Notes: generated from the letters alone by a model not told the origin. Shown: positions 8,544 through 19,069, counted from the first letter of the stretch. The stretch is 64,000 nucleotides of DNA from Melioribacteraceae bacterium 4301-Me (GCA_041538185.1 JBGORM010000006.1:186001-250000), one strand, 5' to 3'. Translations and numbers: made by a program.

Positions 8544-9842
8544 TTATTTAGAAACAATATGATTTAGAAATTCAGATAGCTTTTTTGTTAAACTTCTATT
8601 TGAATATTGCGAAATATCCGATTTGTTTGGAAGAAGTAGCCCGCGCTTATATTTTTCATATAAGTTTTTTATAGTAATAATTGTCTTTTCGAGGTCATTA
8701 AAGTTACATGTGTACCCAGCATTAACAGTATGAACAATTTTTGAAGCATCGCTTTCTTCGGGACCTATTACAAGAATGGGTCGCCTCGAGGCAAGATATT
8801 CAAATAATTTTCCGGGCAACCTTCCATTAACGTTTGGCATATTATTAAGAATAAGCAGCAATACTTGTGAACGATGCATGCGTAACAAAGTTTCTTTCCT
8901 TGAAAGATGTTCAAATAAAGTAAGATTATTCTTTAATCCAAATGATTCAATCTCATTAAGAATAGCATGACCAATGAACCCTGCAAGTTCAATCTCAAGG
9001 TCATTGGCAAATTGTTTATTCTCCTTTGCAATAATTGAACATGCTTTCCACAGAGTTCTTGCATTGCGGTCGGGCCCCAAACTTCCATAATGACTCAAAG
9101 TAAATTTGGGTGAAAGTTCAACATGAATATTTTTAAAGTCATCTTCATCATATCCCCATACAATAATTCCTACATCTTTTGCACCTATTGACTCAAGATC
9201 TTTTTTCCATGTTTCGCTGCAAATTGTAATTTTATCTGCATATTTAAAAACCCGTTGCTCCATAGCTTCGTGGATTTTTCTTGATATTGGATTTAACATC
9301 AGTTGTGGAAAATAATCTACTTGTGTCCACGGATCTTGAAAATCAGCATGCCAGGGAATATTTAATTTCCTTTTTATTTTATAGGCAATCATATGATTTG
9401 TATGAGGTGGCCCATTTGTAAATAAAACATCTACATGATTTTCTTTTAAGTAATTAATTAGGAATTTAGCTGTAGGTTTTATCCAAAACTTTCTCGCATC
9501 AGGAATAAATATATTTCCCCGTATCCATATTCCAACTTTATGTGCAATAGTGTGTTTTTCTTCTTCTAAAAAAACATTATGGATTCGTTCTTCTTTTTTT
9601 TTGCCCGTAATAAATTTAAATAAATTATATGGCTCCCAAATTCTAGTTTTTAATACTATAATTCCTGCAGGCACATCTTTAAAATTTGATTCATCCAATA
9701 CAGGGTATTCTGGATTTTCCGCTGTGCATATAATTGGCTCCCAGCCAAATTCTCTGAGATACTTCGCAAACTTTAAACAACGATGCACACCGATACCCCC
9801 AGCTGGCGGCCAATAGTATGTTATAATTAAAACTTTTTTCAT
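8544..9842 (-). CDS. Glycosyltransferase family 4 protein
   Basis: A 432-residue GT-B-fold glycosyltransferase. The N-terminus (MKKVLIITYYWPPAGGIGVH) is the typical GT4 acceptor-side start with a PP-GG-G loop. The C-terminal half has a nucleotide-sugar-binding segment with GRLPGKLFEYLASRRPIL, where the K-x-x-E-Y-L motif binds the donor. It lies in the minus-strand surface-glycan locus, between the Lic-like cassette and the flippase. The sugar is not predictable from sequence. Confidence 0.9.
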   Translation of the reverse strand: MKKVLIITYYWPPAGGIGVHRCLKFAKYLREFGWEPIICTAENPEYPVLDESNFKDVPAGIIVLKTRIWEPYNLFKFITGKKKEERIHNVFLEEEKHTIAHKVGIWIRGNIFIPDARKFWIKPTAKFLINYLKENHVDVLFTNGPPHTNHMIAYKIKRKLNIPWHADFQDPWTQVDYFPQLMLNPISRKIHEAMEQRVFKYADKITICSETWKKDLESIGAKDVGIIVWGYDEDDFKNIHVELSPKFTLSHYGSLGPDRNARTLWKACSIIAKENKQFANDLEIELAGFIGHAILNEIESFGLKNNLTLFEHLSRKETLLRMHRSQVLLLILNNMPNVNGRLPGKLFEYLASRRPILVIGPEESDASKIVHTVNAGYTCNFNDLEKTIITIKNLYEKYKRGLLLPNKSDISQYSNRSLTKKLSEFLNHIVSK

Positions 9843-9919
9843 CTTATTCTAGTTATTTCGCTTTAGTGAACATACCCATAATATACTGTCCTTTCAGTGC
9901 TGCTAAAGAATCTTCCAAA

Positions 9920-11425
9920 TCACCTCTGCCTTCTCGATAGTAGACTTTCTATAATAATACTTAGACTTATCCTCTTTCCTTTTTTAAGCATGTTGCTAAG
10001 GGTATCCAATTCAATTTTTTCATAAAAGTTAAAAAAGTATAATAAAAACGGGAATAATATGATAAGCATAAGTTTAATGATTACGGATAAAATGAGAATG
10101 TCAGTTTCAATCAATGACGAAATAAAATAAATAAATATTGCAATCGTAAAAAGTGTTATAAGTTTCCCGTTCTCGTATTCAATTTTATAATATTTATCCG
10201 ATATAATTTTTGTGGCAAAATGAAAAATACCGAAAGCAACTAATGTGCTGTAAGCAGCAGCAATCATTCCATATTTTGGTATGAAGATAAAATTCAAACC
10301 TATGTTTAAAAAAGCTGAGAGCATGGTAGTAACTGCAATATATTTTGTGTTTTTTGTTAAGTACATCCCAAGTGATGCGTAATTTCTTGTTGCACTAAAT
10401 ACATACGATAAAGTAATTATTGGCACAATTTGATATGCAATCCAAAAGTCTGCATTTGAAGATATAACTCTAATTATTTCTTTGCTGAATATTGAGATTG
10501 CTAAACCACTCCATATTACAACATAACAAAGGTAAGTCATAAGTTTTTTGAAATAACGGGAATCACCTTCCTGACCATACATTTTTGCAGCAGCAGGTAA
10601 TAATGTTAAATTAAATGGCAAAATTAAAAACATGTTAACAATGCCTGCAATACGGTAACCAAGGTCGTAAATACCCACAGTTTTTGTATCTGTAAAATAA
10701 TTTAAAATATAACGGTCGCTTACATTAAGCAACTGAACGCCAATCGCTCCGAATATCAAAGGAATTCCAAAATTTATGGATTGAATTAAAATTTGTCTGT
10801 CAAATTTAAGTTCGATATTTTTTAACACATCAGGTAGTGGAATAACAAACGCAACAATTTCTGCAGCTAAGTATGCATAGAATATCCCAAATACACCAAG
10901 GTGCATAAACCCAACAAATAAAACTGCTAACAGAAGGGTTAGGATTATTTTGGTTAAATTGATTACAGAGTAAAATACAGATCTTTCATCTGCACGTAAC
11001 TTGTTTAGTATAACGTTGTTAATTACTCTTAAAAAAATAATTGCAATTACGAGATGTGCATAAGGACGAAAAATATTATCCGGGTCTAAAACAGAAAATA
11101 ACTTGTTAAAAAAGATAAATAAAATTAAATATAGTATTAAGTTTACTACAAAAACGTAAGCAAGGATAGTGAAGAAAACTGATTTTTCTTTCCCTTTGTA
11201 TTCTTGTGAGTTGTTTAAAACAAGAATGGAATTAGCCTGCCCAAATGAGAAAACTTCAACAAGAATAACAATAGTTACCTCCAGTATTCCATATACACCA
11301 AAATCGGAAGCAGAAAGAACATTCAAATAAAGAGGAAGAGTAATTACTCCAATTCCTTTATATGCAATTCCAGGTATACTGTAAACAGCAGTGTGTTTTA
11401 GAAAGCTTTTAATTTTCTGATACAT
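9920..11425 (-). CDS. Wzx-like oligosaccharide flippase (MOP superfamily)
   Basis: A 501-residue polytopic membrane protein of the polysaccharide biosynthesis/MATE-like superfamily, with about 12-14 hydrophobic segments. The N-terminus has the Wzx-type layout (SIPGIAYKGIGVITLPLYLN, then ASDFGVYG). It would flip lipid-linked glycan across the inner membrane. It starts 6 bases after the YfhO-like gene, indicating one operon with it. Confidence 0.88.
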   Translation of the reverse strand: MYQKIKSFLKHTAVYSIPGIAYKGIGVITLPLYLNVLSASDFGVYGILEVTIVILVEVFSFGQANSILVLNNSQEYKGKEKSVFFTILAYVFVVNLILYLILFIFFNKLFSVLDPDNIFRPYAHLVIAIIFLRVINNVILNKLRADERSVFYSVINLTKIILTLLLAVLFVGFMHLGVFGIFYAYLAAEIVAFVIPLPDVLKNIELKFDRQILIQSINFGIPLIFGAIGVQLLNVSDRYILNYFTDTKTVGIYDLGYRIAGIVNMFLILPFNLTLLPAAAKMYGQEGDSRYFKKLMTYLCYVVIWSGLAISIFSKEIIRVISSNADFWIAYQIVPIITLSYVFSATRNYASLGMYLTKNTKYIAVTTMLSAFLNIGLNFIFIPKYGMIAAAYSTLVAFGIFHFATKIISDKYYKIEYENGKLITLFTIAIFIYFISSLIETDILILSVIIKLMLIILFPFLLYFFNFYEKIELDTLSNMLKKGKRISLSIIIESLLSRRQR

Positions 11426-11431
11426 TAAACT

Positions 11432-13954
11432 TTATTGCCCATTAGAAGCTTGCTTTTTTGCTTTGTTATCGAAAAAGATTATACCCACTATTACAATTAG
11501 TATTAAAACGCTTAAGATTAATGACAAATATTTTCCTATATAAAAACTTTTTGGTTCATAAATAAATATAATTTTATGTTCACCTTTAGGAACAACAATC
11601 CCTCTAAAGCCGTGATTTGTTTTATAGATTGTAGTTTCCGCTCCATCAATAAATGCTTTCCAGCCTTTGGGATAGTAAGTATCGCCTAAGAACAGAAAAT
11701 TGTTACCCGAGGCTTTTGCCTGAAGTTCGATTCGTGATTCTCCGTAATGAGTAATTTTTACAAAAGCAGAAGAATCTGGTTCATCTATTTTAAGTGTAAC
11801 ATCTTCGAGGAAGGCAACTCGTTTAGGGTCAAACGAATTATTTTTTACCATATTTAAAATTTCTAACATAGGTTTAGAAGAAACAGAGTCTACAAAATAG
11901 GCGCGGGGCAGTACATCAGTATTTTTATAAACAAAAGTTTGCTGAGAAGAAGATATCAGCTCGAAACCGGGGATATTTACTTTGTTATCGAACACAAGAT
12001 ATTTCACATTTAACATTCGCCAAAGTGTAGGATTTGCGGGTCCAACAATATCCATAAAATCCTGATAAGTGCGCGGTTTAACTGCGGAATAACCGTAGAA
12101 ATCCTGCTCAAGAAAATAAACATTGAAATTAGAATTTTGCGATAAATTACCAAGTCCTTCTTTTTTTAGATTCAAAATCCTATAAGGCTCTTTATCATTC
12201 TGTTCTTTAATTGCTTTTATGTAATCTGGTTCCGTAAATATTTGGTCGAAGCTTGTTTTATTAACGTACTCTGCCCCGCGGCAGCCAATTCTTAAAAGGT
12301 CGAAAAGAACAAAAATCAGAAGGAACAAAACAAGAGAATCTGTACTTAGTTTGTTTCTTAAATAAACAAAAGCAATTGTAAATGTTAATGTTATTAGGGC
12401 TAATCCTATTATTAAATCGCCTGTAAATGTATCGGCTAAAAATCCAAAAATTTGTTGAAGCCGTTGACCTTTTTCTCCTGCTGCTTGAATATGTTGAATA
12501 TACCAGTCAGATATAGCAGACTGAAATAAAATTGATAAAACAAAAAGCACCCCAAAAACGAGAGCAGTATTTTTTAAAAGTTTTTCTTTAGAAAAGTCCT
12601 TTGTCTTTCTCATTTCAATCAAGCTCATTATGCCGTATCCTGCAAGTATTGGAAAGACCATTTGTACAATGGCAAGTATCATCGAAGGGACTCTAAACTT
12701 GTCAAAAAAAGGAAAATAGTAGAACAACAGATTAAAAAGAACCGGGAAATTTTTTCCAAACGAAATAATTATGTACAGTATACTTATTAAAGTAAGATAC
12801 TGTATAAAAGGGTTCTTCCATTTTGTTATTATAGCGAACAAGGCAAGGAAAAAAATTACAATTCCCATATACATTGGAACATCAACAAAAGGCATCTGAC
12901 CAAAGTAAGTGTTTATTTCAACGGGCTGATTATTTGAAAGTTCGCCTTTGTATGTCATTCTTCCGGAACCGTAGAACGATGGCACTATAAAGGTCATCAT
13001 TTCTTCAGGCGAGAAAGACCAATTGGTTGCATATTCGTAAAAATCTGAACTACCTTTATCGGTTGATTTTTGCTGTTCTTCAATTAGACTTTTAGTTCCA
13101 CGCGTTGAATATTTACTGTATTCCCACAATTGAGCATAACTATCAAATGAAAGCAGCATTGCAATTAAAGTTGCGGCTACAAATAGTCCAACAGATTTAA
13201 TAAGCTGTTTTATTAATTGGTTTTCTTTTTTAACAATACTTCTTATAAAATAGAACAAATAAAAAATTCCTATACTCATAAACACGTAATAAATAATCTG
13301 GACATGTGCGCCAAATACAAGAAAATGTAGGAATATGACCATAAGCAAAAAATCTAAGAAACGAATTTTTTCATTGAATTTTAACAGCATCATCAAAATT
13401 AAAGGGAAGGCTGCAAGGCTAATCATTTTTGTTACGTGACCAATAAAAAGAAAAAGGAGAATACCTGTGCTGAATGATGTTGCAAATCCAACTAATAATG
13501 AAAGAAGCAGTGAAGCCTTTTGCGAACGCATAAATATGAAGCTTGTTAAAGCAATTAAAATGAGATTGAATACACTGGCGGAATATTCAAGAGAGAAAAT
13601 TGCTGAGAATAAATATTTGCCGTAAGAATAAATTGCGCCAATAAAATCCCACCATCTCAATTCAGTAGAAATTGCATAAGCTGGCATTCCGCAAAATAAA
13701 TATGGATTCCACAATGAAAACCCTTCTCTATCTTTATGGATGTATGTTGACATGCTTTTGATTGTTATAATGTCTCCAGATTGAAATGTTTGTCCACCAA
13801 AAAAAATTGGAGAAAAGAAAATGAGAAATACAATTAAGATAACCGCAATACCTAATGGAATTTGGTATTTAGATGGGATTATTTTTTCAATATCGAAGTT
13901 GGCAAAGAACGAATCACTTTTCTTCGCTTCGCTTTTTTTAATTTTTTTTGCCAT
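11432..13954 (-). CDS. YfhO-like GT-C membrane protein
   Basis: An 840-residue polytopic protein with a charged N-terminus, about a dozen membrane helices and a periplasmic C-terminal domain closed by a last helix, matching the YfhO family. The first periplasmic loop carries GDIITIKSMS and the following WNPYLFCGMP segment typical of the family. YfhO proteins glycosylate lipid-anchored or cell-wall polymers using lipid-phosphate sugars. Placed between a GT4 gene and a flippase, it probably adds a sugar to the exported glycan. Confidence 0.85.
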   Translation of the reverse strand: MAKKIKKSEAKKSDSFFANFDIEKIIPSKYQIPLGIAVILIVFLIFFSPIFFGGQTFQSGDIITIKSMSTYIHKDREGFSLWNPYLFCGMPAYAISTELRWWDFIGAIYSYGKYLFSAIFSLEYSASVFNLILIALTSFIFMRSQKASLLLSLLVGFATSFSTGILLFLFIGHVTKMISLAAFPLILMMLLKFNEKIRFLDFLLMVIFLHFLVFGAHVQIIYYVFMSIGIFYLFYFIRSIVKKENQLIKQLIKSVGLFVAATLIAMLLSFDSYAQLWEYSKYSTRGTKSLIEEQQKSTDKGSSDFYEYATNWSFSPEEMMTFIVPSFYGSGRMTYKGELSNNQPVEINTYFGQMPFVDVPMYMGIVIFFLALFAIITKWKNPFIQYLTLISILYIIISFGKNFPVLFNLLFYYFPFFDKFRVPSMILAIVQMVFPILAGYGIMSLIEMRKTKDFSKEKLLKNTALVFGVLFVLSILFQSAISDWYIQHIQAAGEKGQRLQQIFGFLADTFTGDLIIGLALITLTFTIAFVYLRNKLSTDSLVLFLLIFVLFDLLRIGCRGAEYVNKTSFDQIFTEPDYIKAIKEQNDKEPYRILNLKKEGLGNLSQNSNFNVYFLEQDFYGYSAVKPRTYQDFMDIVGPANPTLWRMLNVKYLVFDNKVNIPGFELISSSQQTFVYKNTDVLPRAYFVDSVSSKPMLEILNMVKNNSFDPKRVAFLEDVTLKIDEPDSSAFVKITHYGESRIELQAKASGNNFLFLGDTYYPKGWKAFIDGAETTIYKTNHGFRGIVVPKGEHKIIFIYEPKSFYIGKYLSLILSVLILIVIVGIIFFDNKAKKQASNGQ

Positions 13955-13967
13955 TTATGGTCTCCAT

Positions 13968-15089
13968 TTAATTTTTTAATATCTCCATCATTTCGGCGGT
14001 AAATTTTTGCCAGGAGTATTTTTCAACCTCAGCTTTTATGTTTTGGGTAAACTCGAACTCCTTATTCTCTTCATAAAACCTAATTATTGTATCAGCTAAT
14101 TGTTCCGGATTTTCCTTTTCAATAAGAAATCCTGTTTTGCCGTCTTCTATCATTTCTGTTAAACCGCCGACTTTAGTTGCAATTACTGGTTTATTGAAAT
14201 TATTTGCAATCTGAACTATACCACTTTGAGTTGCATCTTTGTAGGGAAGAACAACAACGTCTGCAGCTGAAAAGTAATATTTCACATCTGCTGTCGGGAT
14301 AAAATCATTATGAAGCGTTACTTTCTTTTCAATATCTAATTGCTTTATTAAAGAAAGATATTTGTTTTCATCCTCGTAGAATTCACCAGCCACTATTAGA
14401 TTCAAATCAATTTTATCTTTTAGCAAGGCAACCGCTTTCAAAAGAATATCTAATCCCTTATATTTTCTTATAAAGCCAAAGAATAAAATATTTTTTTCAG
14501 ATTTTATCCCTAATTTTTCTTTTGCTGCTTGCTTATCTATTAACTCTCCAAAGTTAGAATAAATTGGGTGAAATAAAAGCTTATACTTTGCATCTTTTTT
14601 AATCTTTATCAAATCCCTTTTAACAGTTTCTGACATTAAAATAAAATAGTCTACAACAGAAAAGAAATATCTTGTTAAGGCAATATCGCCAACTTTTTTT
14701 TCGTGAGGTATAATATTGTCGCAAATTACCAGCACTTTTGTGGTTTTGTTTTTTTTAGCAATTCTTGAAATTGTTCCAAAACAAGGTGCAAAAAAAGGCA
14801 TCCAGTATTTGAAAATAATAAGATCTGGTTTTTCTTTTTTAATTTTGTTTCCGAGCATAAGCCAGTTCAATGGATTAATTGAATCGACTAATATTTTGGT
14901 ATCTATCTTTTCAATTTCATTTTCGGCCTCTGTCTGCGATTTGCCAGGGAAAAACAATTTAGGGTATTGACGTTTAAATGTAATTACTTCTAAGTCATGA
15001 TTTTTTTTTAATTCCTTAAATAGCAATCCCGTAAAATGAGATATTCCCCCTCTCAAAGGATAGGCTGAAGATATAATTTTTATTTTCAT
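13968..15089 (-). CDS. Glycosyltransferase family 4 protein
   Basis: A GT-B enzyme with N-terminal SAYPLRGGISHF, the family's acceptor-side glycine loop, and C-terminal VLPYKDATQSGIVQIA followed by KPVIATKVGGLTEMI, where the Q-S-G and G-G residues belong to the donor-binding region. I start it at the ATG at 15089 because this gives the usual GT4 N-terminus. The frame stays open to an ATG at 15161, adding 24 non-conserved residues. Neither start has a clear Shine-Dalgarno sequence. It is probably the first gene of the minus-strand glycan operon. Confidence 0.88.
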   Translation of the reverse strand: MKIKIISSAYPLRGGISHFTGLLFKELKKNHDLEVITFKRQYPKLFFPGKSQTEAENEIEKIDTKILVDSINPLNWLMLGNKIKKEKPDLIIFKYWMPFFAPCFGTISRIAKKNKTTKVLVICDNIIPHEKKVGDIALTRYFFSVVDYFILMSETVKRDLIKIKKDAKYKLLFHPIYSNFGELIDKQAAKEKLGIKSEKNILFFGFIRKYKGLDILLKAVALLKDKIDLNLIVAGEFYEDENKYLSLIKQLDIEKKVTLHNDFIPTADVKYYFSAADVVVLPYKDATQSGIVQIANNFNKPVIATKVGGLTEMIEDGKTGFLIEKENPEQLADTIIRFYEENKEFEFTQNIKAEVEKYSWQKFTAEMMEILKN

Positions 15090-15249
15090 TAGCTTTGTAT
15101 AAAGAGCAAAAGTTATTATTGGCAATTTCTTTGTTGCCAAATTTAGTAAATATTCTGTCATTTAATGGCACTATGGGACTTAAATTTTCTTTTTGAAAAG
15201 GCAGGTTAATATAGAGAATTCAGTAAGGGTGTTTTTTTATTAAGCAGAT

Positions 15250-15280
15250 AGGGGGCTGAATTCTCATTAGTCAGCCCCCT
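15250..15280. terminator. Strong hairpin between M13 peptidase and glycan operon
   Basis: Perfect 10-bp stem AGGGGGCTGA/TCAGCCCCCT with an 11-base loop. It lies 30 bases beyond the M13 peptidase stop on the minus strand. The adjacent T-run is weak, so it may act as a Rho-independent terminator or as an mRNA-stabilising stem. Confidence 0.6.
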
Positions 15281-15309
15281 CTTATTGTGAATTGCTTTAA
15301 GTGCAATTT

Positions 15310-17349
15310 CTACCAAATCTTGACAATTTTGTCGTCGGGATTTCTCATAGGGTCGCCTGGTTTAACATCAAAAGCTTCAAAAAATTCTGGAATGTTCATA
15401 AGAGGTCCATTTACTCTAAAGTAACCAGGTGAATGGACATCGGTTTTAAGTCTAAGTTTAAGTGCATTATCTCTTATGTTGTTTCTCCATACTTGTGCCC
15501 AAGATAGGAAAAATCTTTGAGCCGGAGTAAAGCCGTCGATTTTTTCACCTTTTTTATATTGTTCAGTGTTCTTAAATGCAGTGAATGAAACTGTAAGACC
15601 GCCGAGATCAGCAATATTTTCGCCAAGTGTTAAAGCACCGTTAATATGGAATGTGTCTATTGCTGCAAAGCTGTTGTATTCATCTATTAGTTTTTGCGCG
15701 CGTGCTTTGAATTTGTCGTTATCTTCTTTGGTCCACCAATCTCTTAAATTTCCGTCTGCATCAAATTGTCTTCCTTGGTCGTCAAACCCGTGAGTTATTT
15801 CGTGACCTATAACAGCACCCATTGCACCATAATTAACTGCATCGTCGGCATTTGGGTCGAAAAATGGCGGTTGAAGAATTGCTGCTGGGAAGACAATCTC
15901 ATTTCTTTGTGGACTGTAATATGCATTTACAGTTTGAGGGGTCATTCCCCATTCAGTTCTGTCGACGGGTTGATTAATTTTTTTCAGGTTATCTTGACTT
16001 GCCCATTCGTTAGAGCGCATTATGTTGTTAAAATAAGAATCGCGTTTTATGATTAGTCCCGAATAATCTTTCCATCTATCTGGATAACCAATTTTAACGC
16101 CAAAGGTACTTAATTTTTTCAATGCAGCATCTTTTGTGGTTTGGCTCATCCAATCAACGTTTTTGATTCTTTCACCCATTGCCTTGAGAAGATTATCAAC
16201 TATAGCTTTTGCTCTTGCTTTAGCTTCAGGTGGAAAAACTTCACTAACGTAAAGCTTTCCTAAAAGCATTCCCATAGCACGGTTAGCTGCGAATAATACT
16301 CTTTTCCATCTTGGCTGTTGTTCTTTTTGTCCGTTCAAAAATTTGCCGTAAAATTCGAAGTTTTCATCTTCAAACGGCTTGCTTAAATAAGGAGCTGCAT
16401 CGTGAATAACATTCCATTTGAGGTAAATTTTCCATTCGTTAAGCGGAACTTCTTTTATCATTTTGCTCAACTCTTCGAGGTATTTAGGCTGACCAACAAT
16501 AACATTTCCAATGTTTTTTACACCAAGCACATCAAAATAAAGGTCCCAATCGAAACCATCGGCAAGATATTTTAAATCTCTTACATCCATTTTATTGTAA
16601 GTTTTTTCTGGATCTCTGTTTTGTAAACGCGTATTAGAAGCTTTTGCAAGTCGTGTTTCTAATTTCATAACGATATTTGCATATTCTTTAGCTCGAGCTT
16701 CATTAATGCCAATTAGTTTGAACATATTTTCAATGTGTGTTAAGTATTTTTCTCTTATTTCCTTTGAGTGGTCATCATCCTTTGTGTAATATTCCACATC
16801 GGGCAGATTAACTCCGCCTTGTCTAATTTGCGCAATGTTCATAGAACTGTTTTTAGAATCAATACCTGCGAAGAAATTGAAAAATCCTCCCGTGCCCAAT
16901 TGATGAAGTTTTGCAATTAATTTGACCATGCCCATTTTATCATTCAATGCATTAATTTCAAGGAGGTAGGGACTGATAGGCTCAATTCCCATTTTTTCAA
17001 TTGAATTAGTATCCATTCCAGTTGCATAGAAATCGCCTATCATTTGTTCAGGTGTTCCTTGTGCAGCATTTTTATTTGAAGCGGCACTTTCAAGTATTTT
17101 TTTTAGTACCTCATAGTTTTTTTCTGCTAACATTTCAAAAGTGCCCCAACGACTGTATTCAGGCGGGATGGGATTATTTTTTAACCAATTGCCTACTGCA
17201 TATTCATAAAAATTGACTTGAGGTTTTACTGATGTGTCAAGATTATTTGTATCTAAGCCTGAACTTGGGTTTTGGTAGATTATAAAACCTAAAAACAAAA
17301 GAACAATAAAAGAAGCCAGGGGGATGAAAAGTTTAAATTTGTTTGGCAT
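15310..17349 (-). CDS. M13 family zinc metallopeptidase (PepO/neprilysin-like)
   Basis: A 679-residue neprilysin-family endopeptidase. The zinc motif HEITH is in VIGHEITHGFDDQG (about residue 510), and the second zinc/catalytic motif is ENIADLGG (~575). The C-terminus has the CxxW-free bacterial ending seen in PepO-like proteins. A single N-terminal hydrophobic segment (PLASFIVLLFLGFIIY) anchors or exports it. The start at 17349 is fixed by GGAGGTCAAC directly upstream; the longer open frame to 17454 adds a non-conserved tail without a ribosome site. Confidence 0.93.
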   Translation of the reverse strand: MPNKFKLFIPLASFIVLLFLGFIIYQNPSSGLDTNNLDTSVKPQVNFYEYAVGNWLKNNPIPPEYSRWGTFEMLAEKNYEVLKKILESAASNKNAAQGTPEQMIGDFYATGMDTNSIEKMGIEPISPYLLEINALNDKMGMVKLIAKLHQLGTGGFFNFFAGIDSKNSSMNIAQIRQGGVNLPDVEYYTKDDDHSKEIREKYLTHIENMFKLIGINEARAKEYANIVMKLETRLAKASNTRLQNRDPEKTYNKMDVRDLKYLADGFDWDLYFDVLGVKNIGNVIVGQPKYLEELSKMIKEVPLNEWKIYLKWNVIHDAAPYLSKPFEDENFEFYGKFLNGQKEQQPRWKRVLFAANRAMGMLLGKLYVSEVFPPEAKARAKAIVDNLLKAMGERIKNVDWMSQTTKDAALKKLSTFGVKIGYPDRWKDYSGLIIKRDSYFNNIMRSNEWASQDNLKKINQPVDRTEWGMTPQTVNAYYSPQRNEIVFPAAILQPPFFDPNADDAVNYGAMGAVIGHEITHGFDDQGRQFDADGNLRDWWTKEDNDKFKARAQKLIDEYNSFAAIDTFHINGALTLGENIADLGGLTVSFTAFKNTEQYKKGEKIDGFTPAQRFFLSWAQVWRNNIRDNALKLRLKTDVHSPGYFRVNGPLMNIPEFFEAFDVKPGDPMRNPDDKIVKIW

Positions 17350-17521
17350 GTTGACCTCCACTATCTGATGAAAAAATAAACATAAATTAGACGTATTTTT
17401 ATGATTAAATGTTCTTAAGCACTTTAATAAAAGTGATTTTTTGGTAATGAACATTTAATCCATACTAAATTTATCAAATTTATGATAATAATATTTTGGG
17501 AAAATTTAGGTGAGCTTGTGT

Positions 17522-17887
17522 TTAAGCTGACCTAAAAATAAAATAGACAGCGCCTACCAAACAAAGTGCTGCCCATAGATAGTCAAGTTTTAAAGGTTGA
17601 CGCATGTAAATTGCAGCAAAAGGTATAAAAACAGAAAGTGTAATAACTTCCTGTAAAATTTTTAGCTGCGATAACGATAGTTCAGAATAGCCTATTCTGT
17701 TGGCGGGTACTTGTAACATATATTCAAAAAGAGCAATTGACCAGCTGATAACTGCTGCAACATACCATTTTTTATCTGCTAAATTTCTTAAATGGCCGTA
17801 CCATGCAAAAGTCATGAACATGTTTGATAATATGAGTAATAACGATGTTCTAACAATAACAGGCAAGCCTGTAATAAACTTAATCAT
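17522..17887 (-). CDS. DMT family / DUF486 membrane protein
   Basis: A 121-residue protein with four hydrophobic helices, matching DUF486: SNMFMTFAWYGHL near the N-terminus and VPANRIGY in the middle are the recognisable family segments. DUF486 is grouped with drug/metabolite-type small transporters, but its substrate is unknown. A Shine-Dalgarno-like AAAGGAAA precedes the ATG. It stands alone; upstream is a repeat block. Confidence 0.85.
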   Translation of the reverse strand: MIKFITGLPVIVRTSLLLILSNMFMTFAWYGHLRNLADKKWYVAAVISWSIALFEYMLQVPANRIGYSELSLSQLKILQEVITLSVFIPFAAIYMRQPLKLDYLWAALCLVGAVYFIFRSA

Positions 17888-18216
17888 AAATTTTCCTTTC
17901 GAATGAGGCGTAAAACAATAAACGTTAGTGGTTAAATGAATTGATTATGTTAAGAAAAACAAAGTAGTACTCCAAAAAATACTTCTGCAAAAATATTTGA
18001 AAAAATTATATCAGTCCAAAAAAATTTTATGCACCAGGCTGATTCGAAAGATTATTCTTGTTCTAAGTTTGTTCCTTTTACCGATTTGTTTTAGAGCCAA
18101 ATTGACTACTTTTTTTGCAAAATTTCTTTTATTTATAAATTATCCTCTTTACTTCATTCTTGCTCTTTCTACTTTGATTATCTTTGCTGTTAGTATCTCT
18201 TAGATTAACTGTCAAC

Positions 18217-18423
18217 AATAAGCTAATAAGGTTGATTCACTCTGATATCTCGCTTGTTACTAAGGTTCATTGCTTCCTCATTATTACTTTCTATGACTAA
18301 GGTTCACTTACAGATAAGTGGTGAATTTTCATCGTGGATGCATTCTCATAATACCTTATTCTTTTCTTTACTACCTTAGTAACCTAAACAAATAAAAAAG
18401 AAACCAGACCTTATTAGCTTATT
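18217..18423. repeat. MITE-like element, copy 2
   Basis: 207 bp bounded by AATAAGCTAATAAGGTT and ACCTTATTAGCTTATT. Subterminal GTTACTAAGGT and ACCTTAGTAAC form a second inverted pair, and a partial GTGGTGAATT hairpin arm lies in the centre. No open frame of useful size. Confidence 0.75.
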
Positions 18424-18721
18424 GAAAAAACAACTCTGCTTACAGTAAGTAAGCCATAAAACCAATAATAGTTAATTCTTTGAAACTTCTGAAAAATTCA
18501 ATGCGTAATTACAGGTACCTTTGATTTGAGTGTAGACTTAAACTTTAGTGAGAATGACAGATAATCCCAACCTATGCATTAGAAAATTATATATTCACCT
18601 TTACTTGTGACTTATTTACATTCTATATTCTATCTTTATTTACCTTTGTTTATTTACAAATTTTCCTCTTTACTTCATTCTTGCTCTTTCTACGCTGTTA
18701 GTTTTTAGATTAACTGTCAAC

Positions 18722-18953
18722 AATAAGCTAATAAGGTTGATTCACTCTGATCTCTCGCTTGTTACTAAGGTTCATTGCTTCCTCATTATTACTTTCTATG
18801 ACTAAGGTTCACTTACCACGAAGTGTGGTCATCCACCACTCCACAATGTGGTGAATTCTCATCGTGGATGCATTCTCATAATACCTTATTCTTTTCTTTA
18901 CTACCTTAGTAACCTAAACAAATAAAAAAGAAACCAGACCTTATTAGCTTATT
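18722..18953. repeat. MITE-like element, copy 3
   Basis: 232 bp with the same inverted ends as copy 2. It keeps a longer central hairpin region (TACCACGAAGTGTGGTCATCC onward with CCACTCCACAATGTGG), explaining the extra length. It lies about 505 bp after copy 2 within a duplicated unit. Confidence 0.75.
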
Positions 18954-19069
18954 GAAAACAACTCTGCTTACAGTAGGCAACAGACCAAACTAAATTTAGT
19001 TGTTAATGTTATCTCACCAGTATATACATTAGAAACAAGAGAATCTCACATTTTATTGCATAATTTGAG

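Larger units (their letters stand above)
18125..19045. repeat. Repeat block A, inverted partner of 56491-57410
   Basis: About 0.92 kb whose reverse complement reappears at 56491-57410 with few differences over most of its length. It consists of two successive units, each an A/T-rich flank ending in TTAGATTAACTGTCAAC followed by a MITE-like element (18217-18423 and 18722-18953). A spacer lies between the two units. This and its partner fill the gene-free 17888-19069 and 56388-57410 stretches. Short open frames inside (such as 17997-18203) have no family resemblance. Confidence 0.8.

Noticed and set aside
15566-16056. Plus-strand open frames inside the M13 peptidase gene
   Set aside because: Shadows of a strongly conserved minus-strand peptidase.
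17997-18203. 68-residue open frame with hydrophobic residues in repeat block A
   Set aside because: Mostly repeat and A/T-rich sequence; its counterpart at 57184-57408 has a different N-terminus and frame, so no conserved protein.
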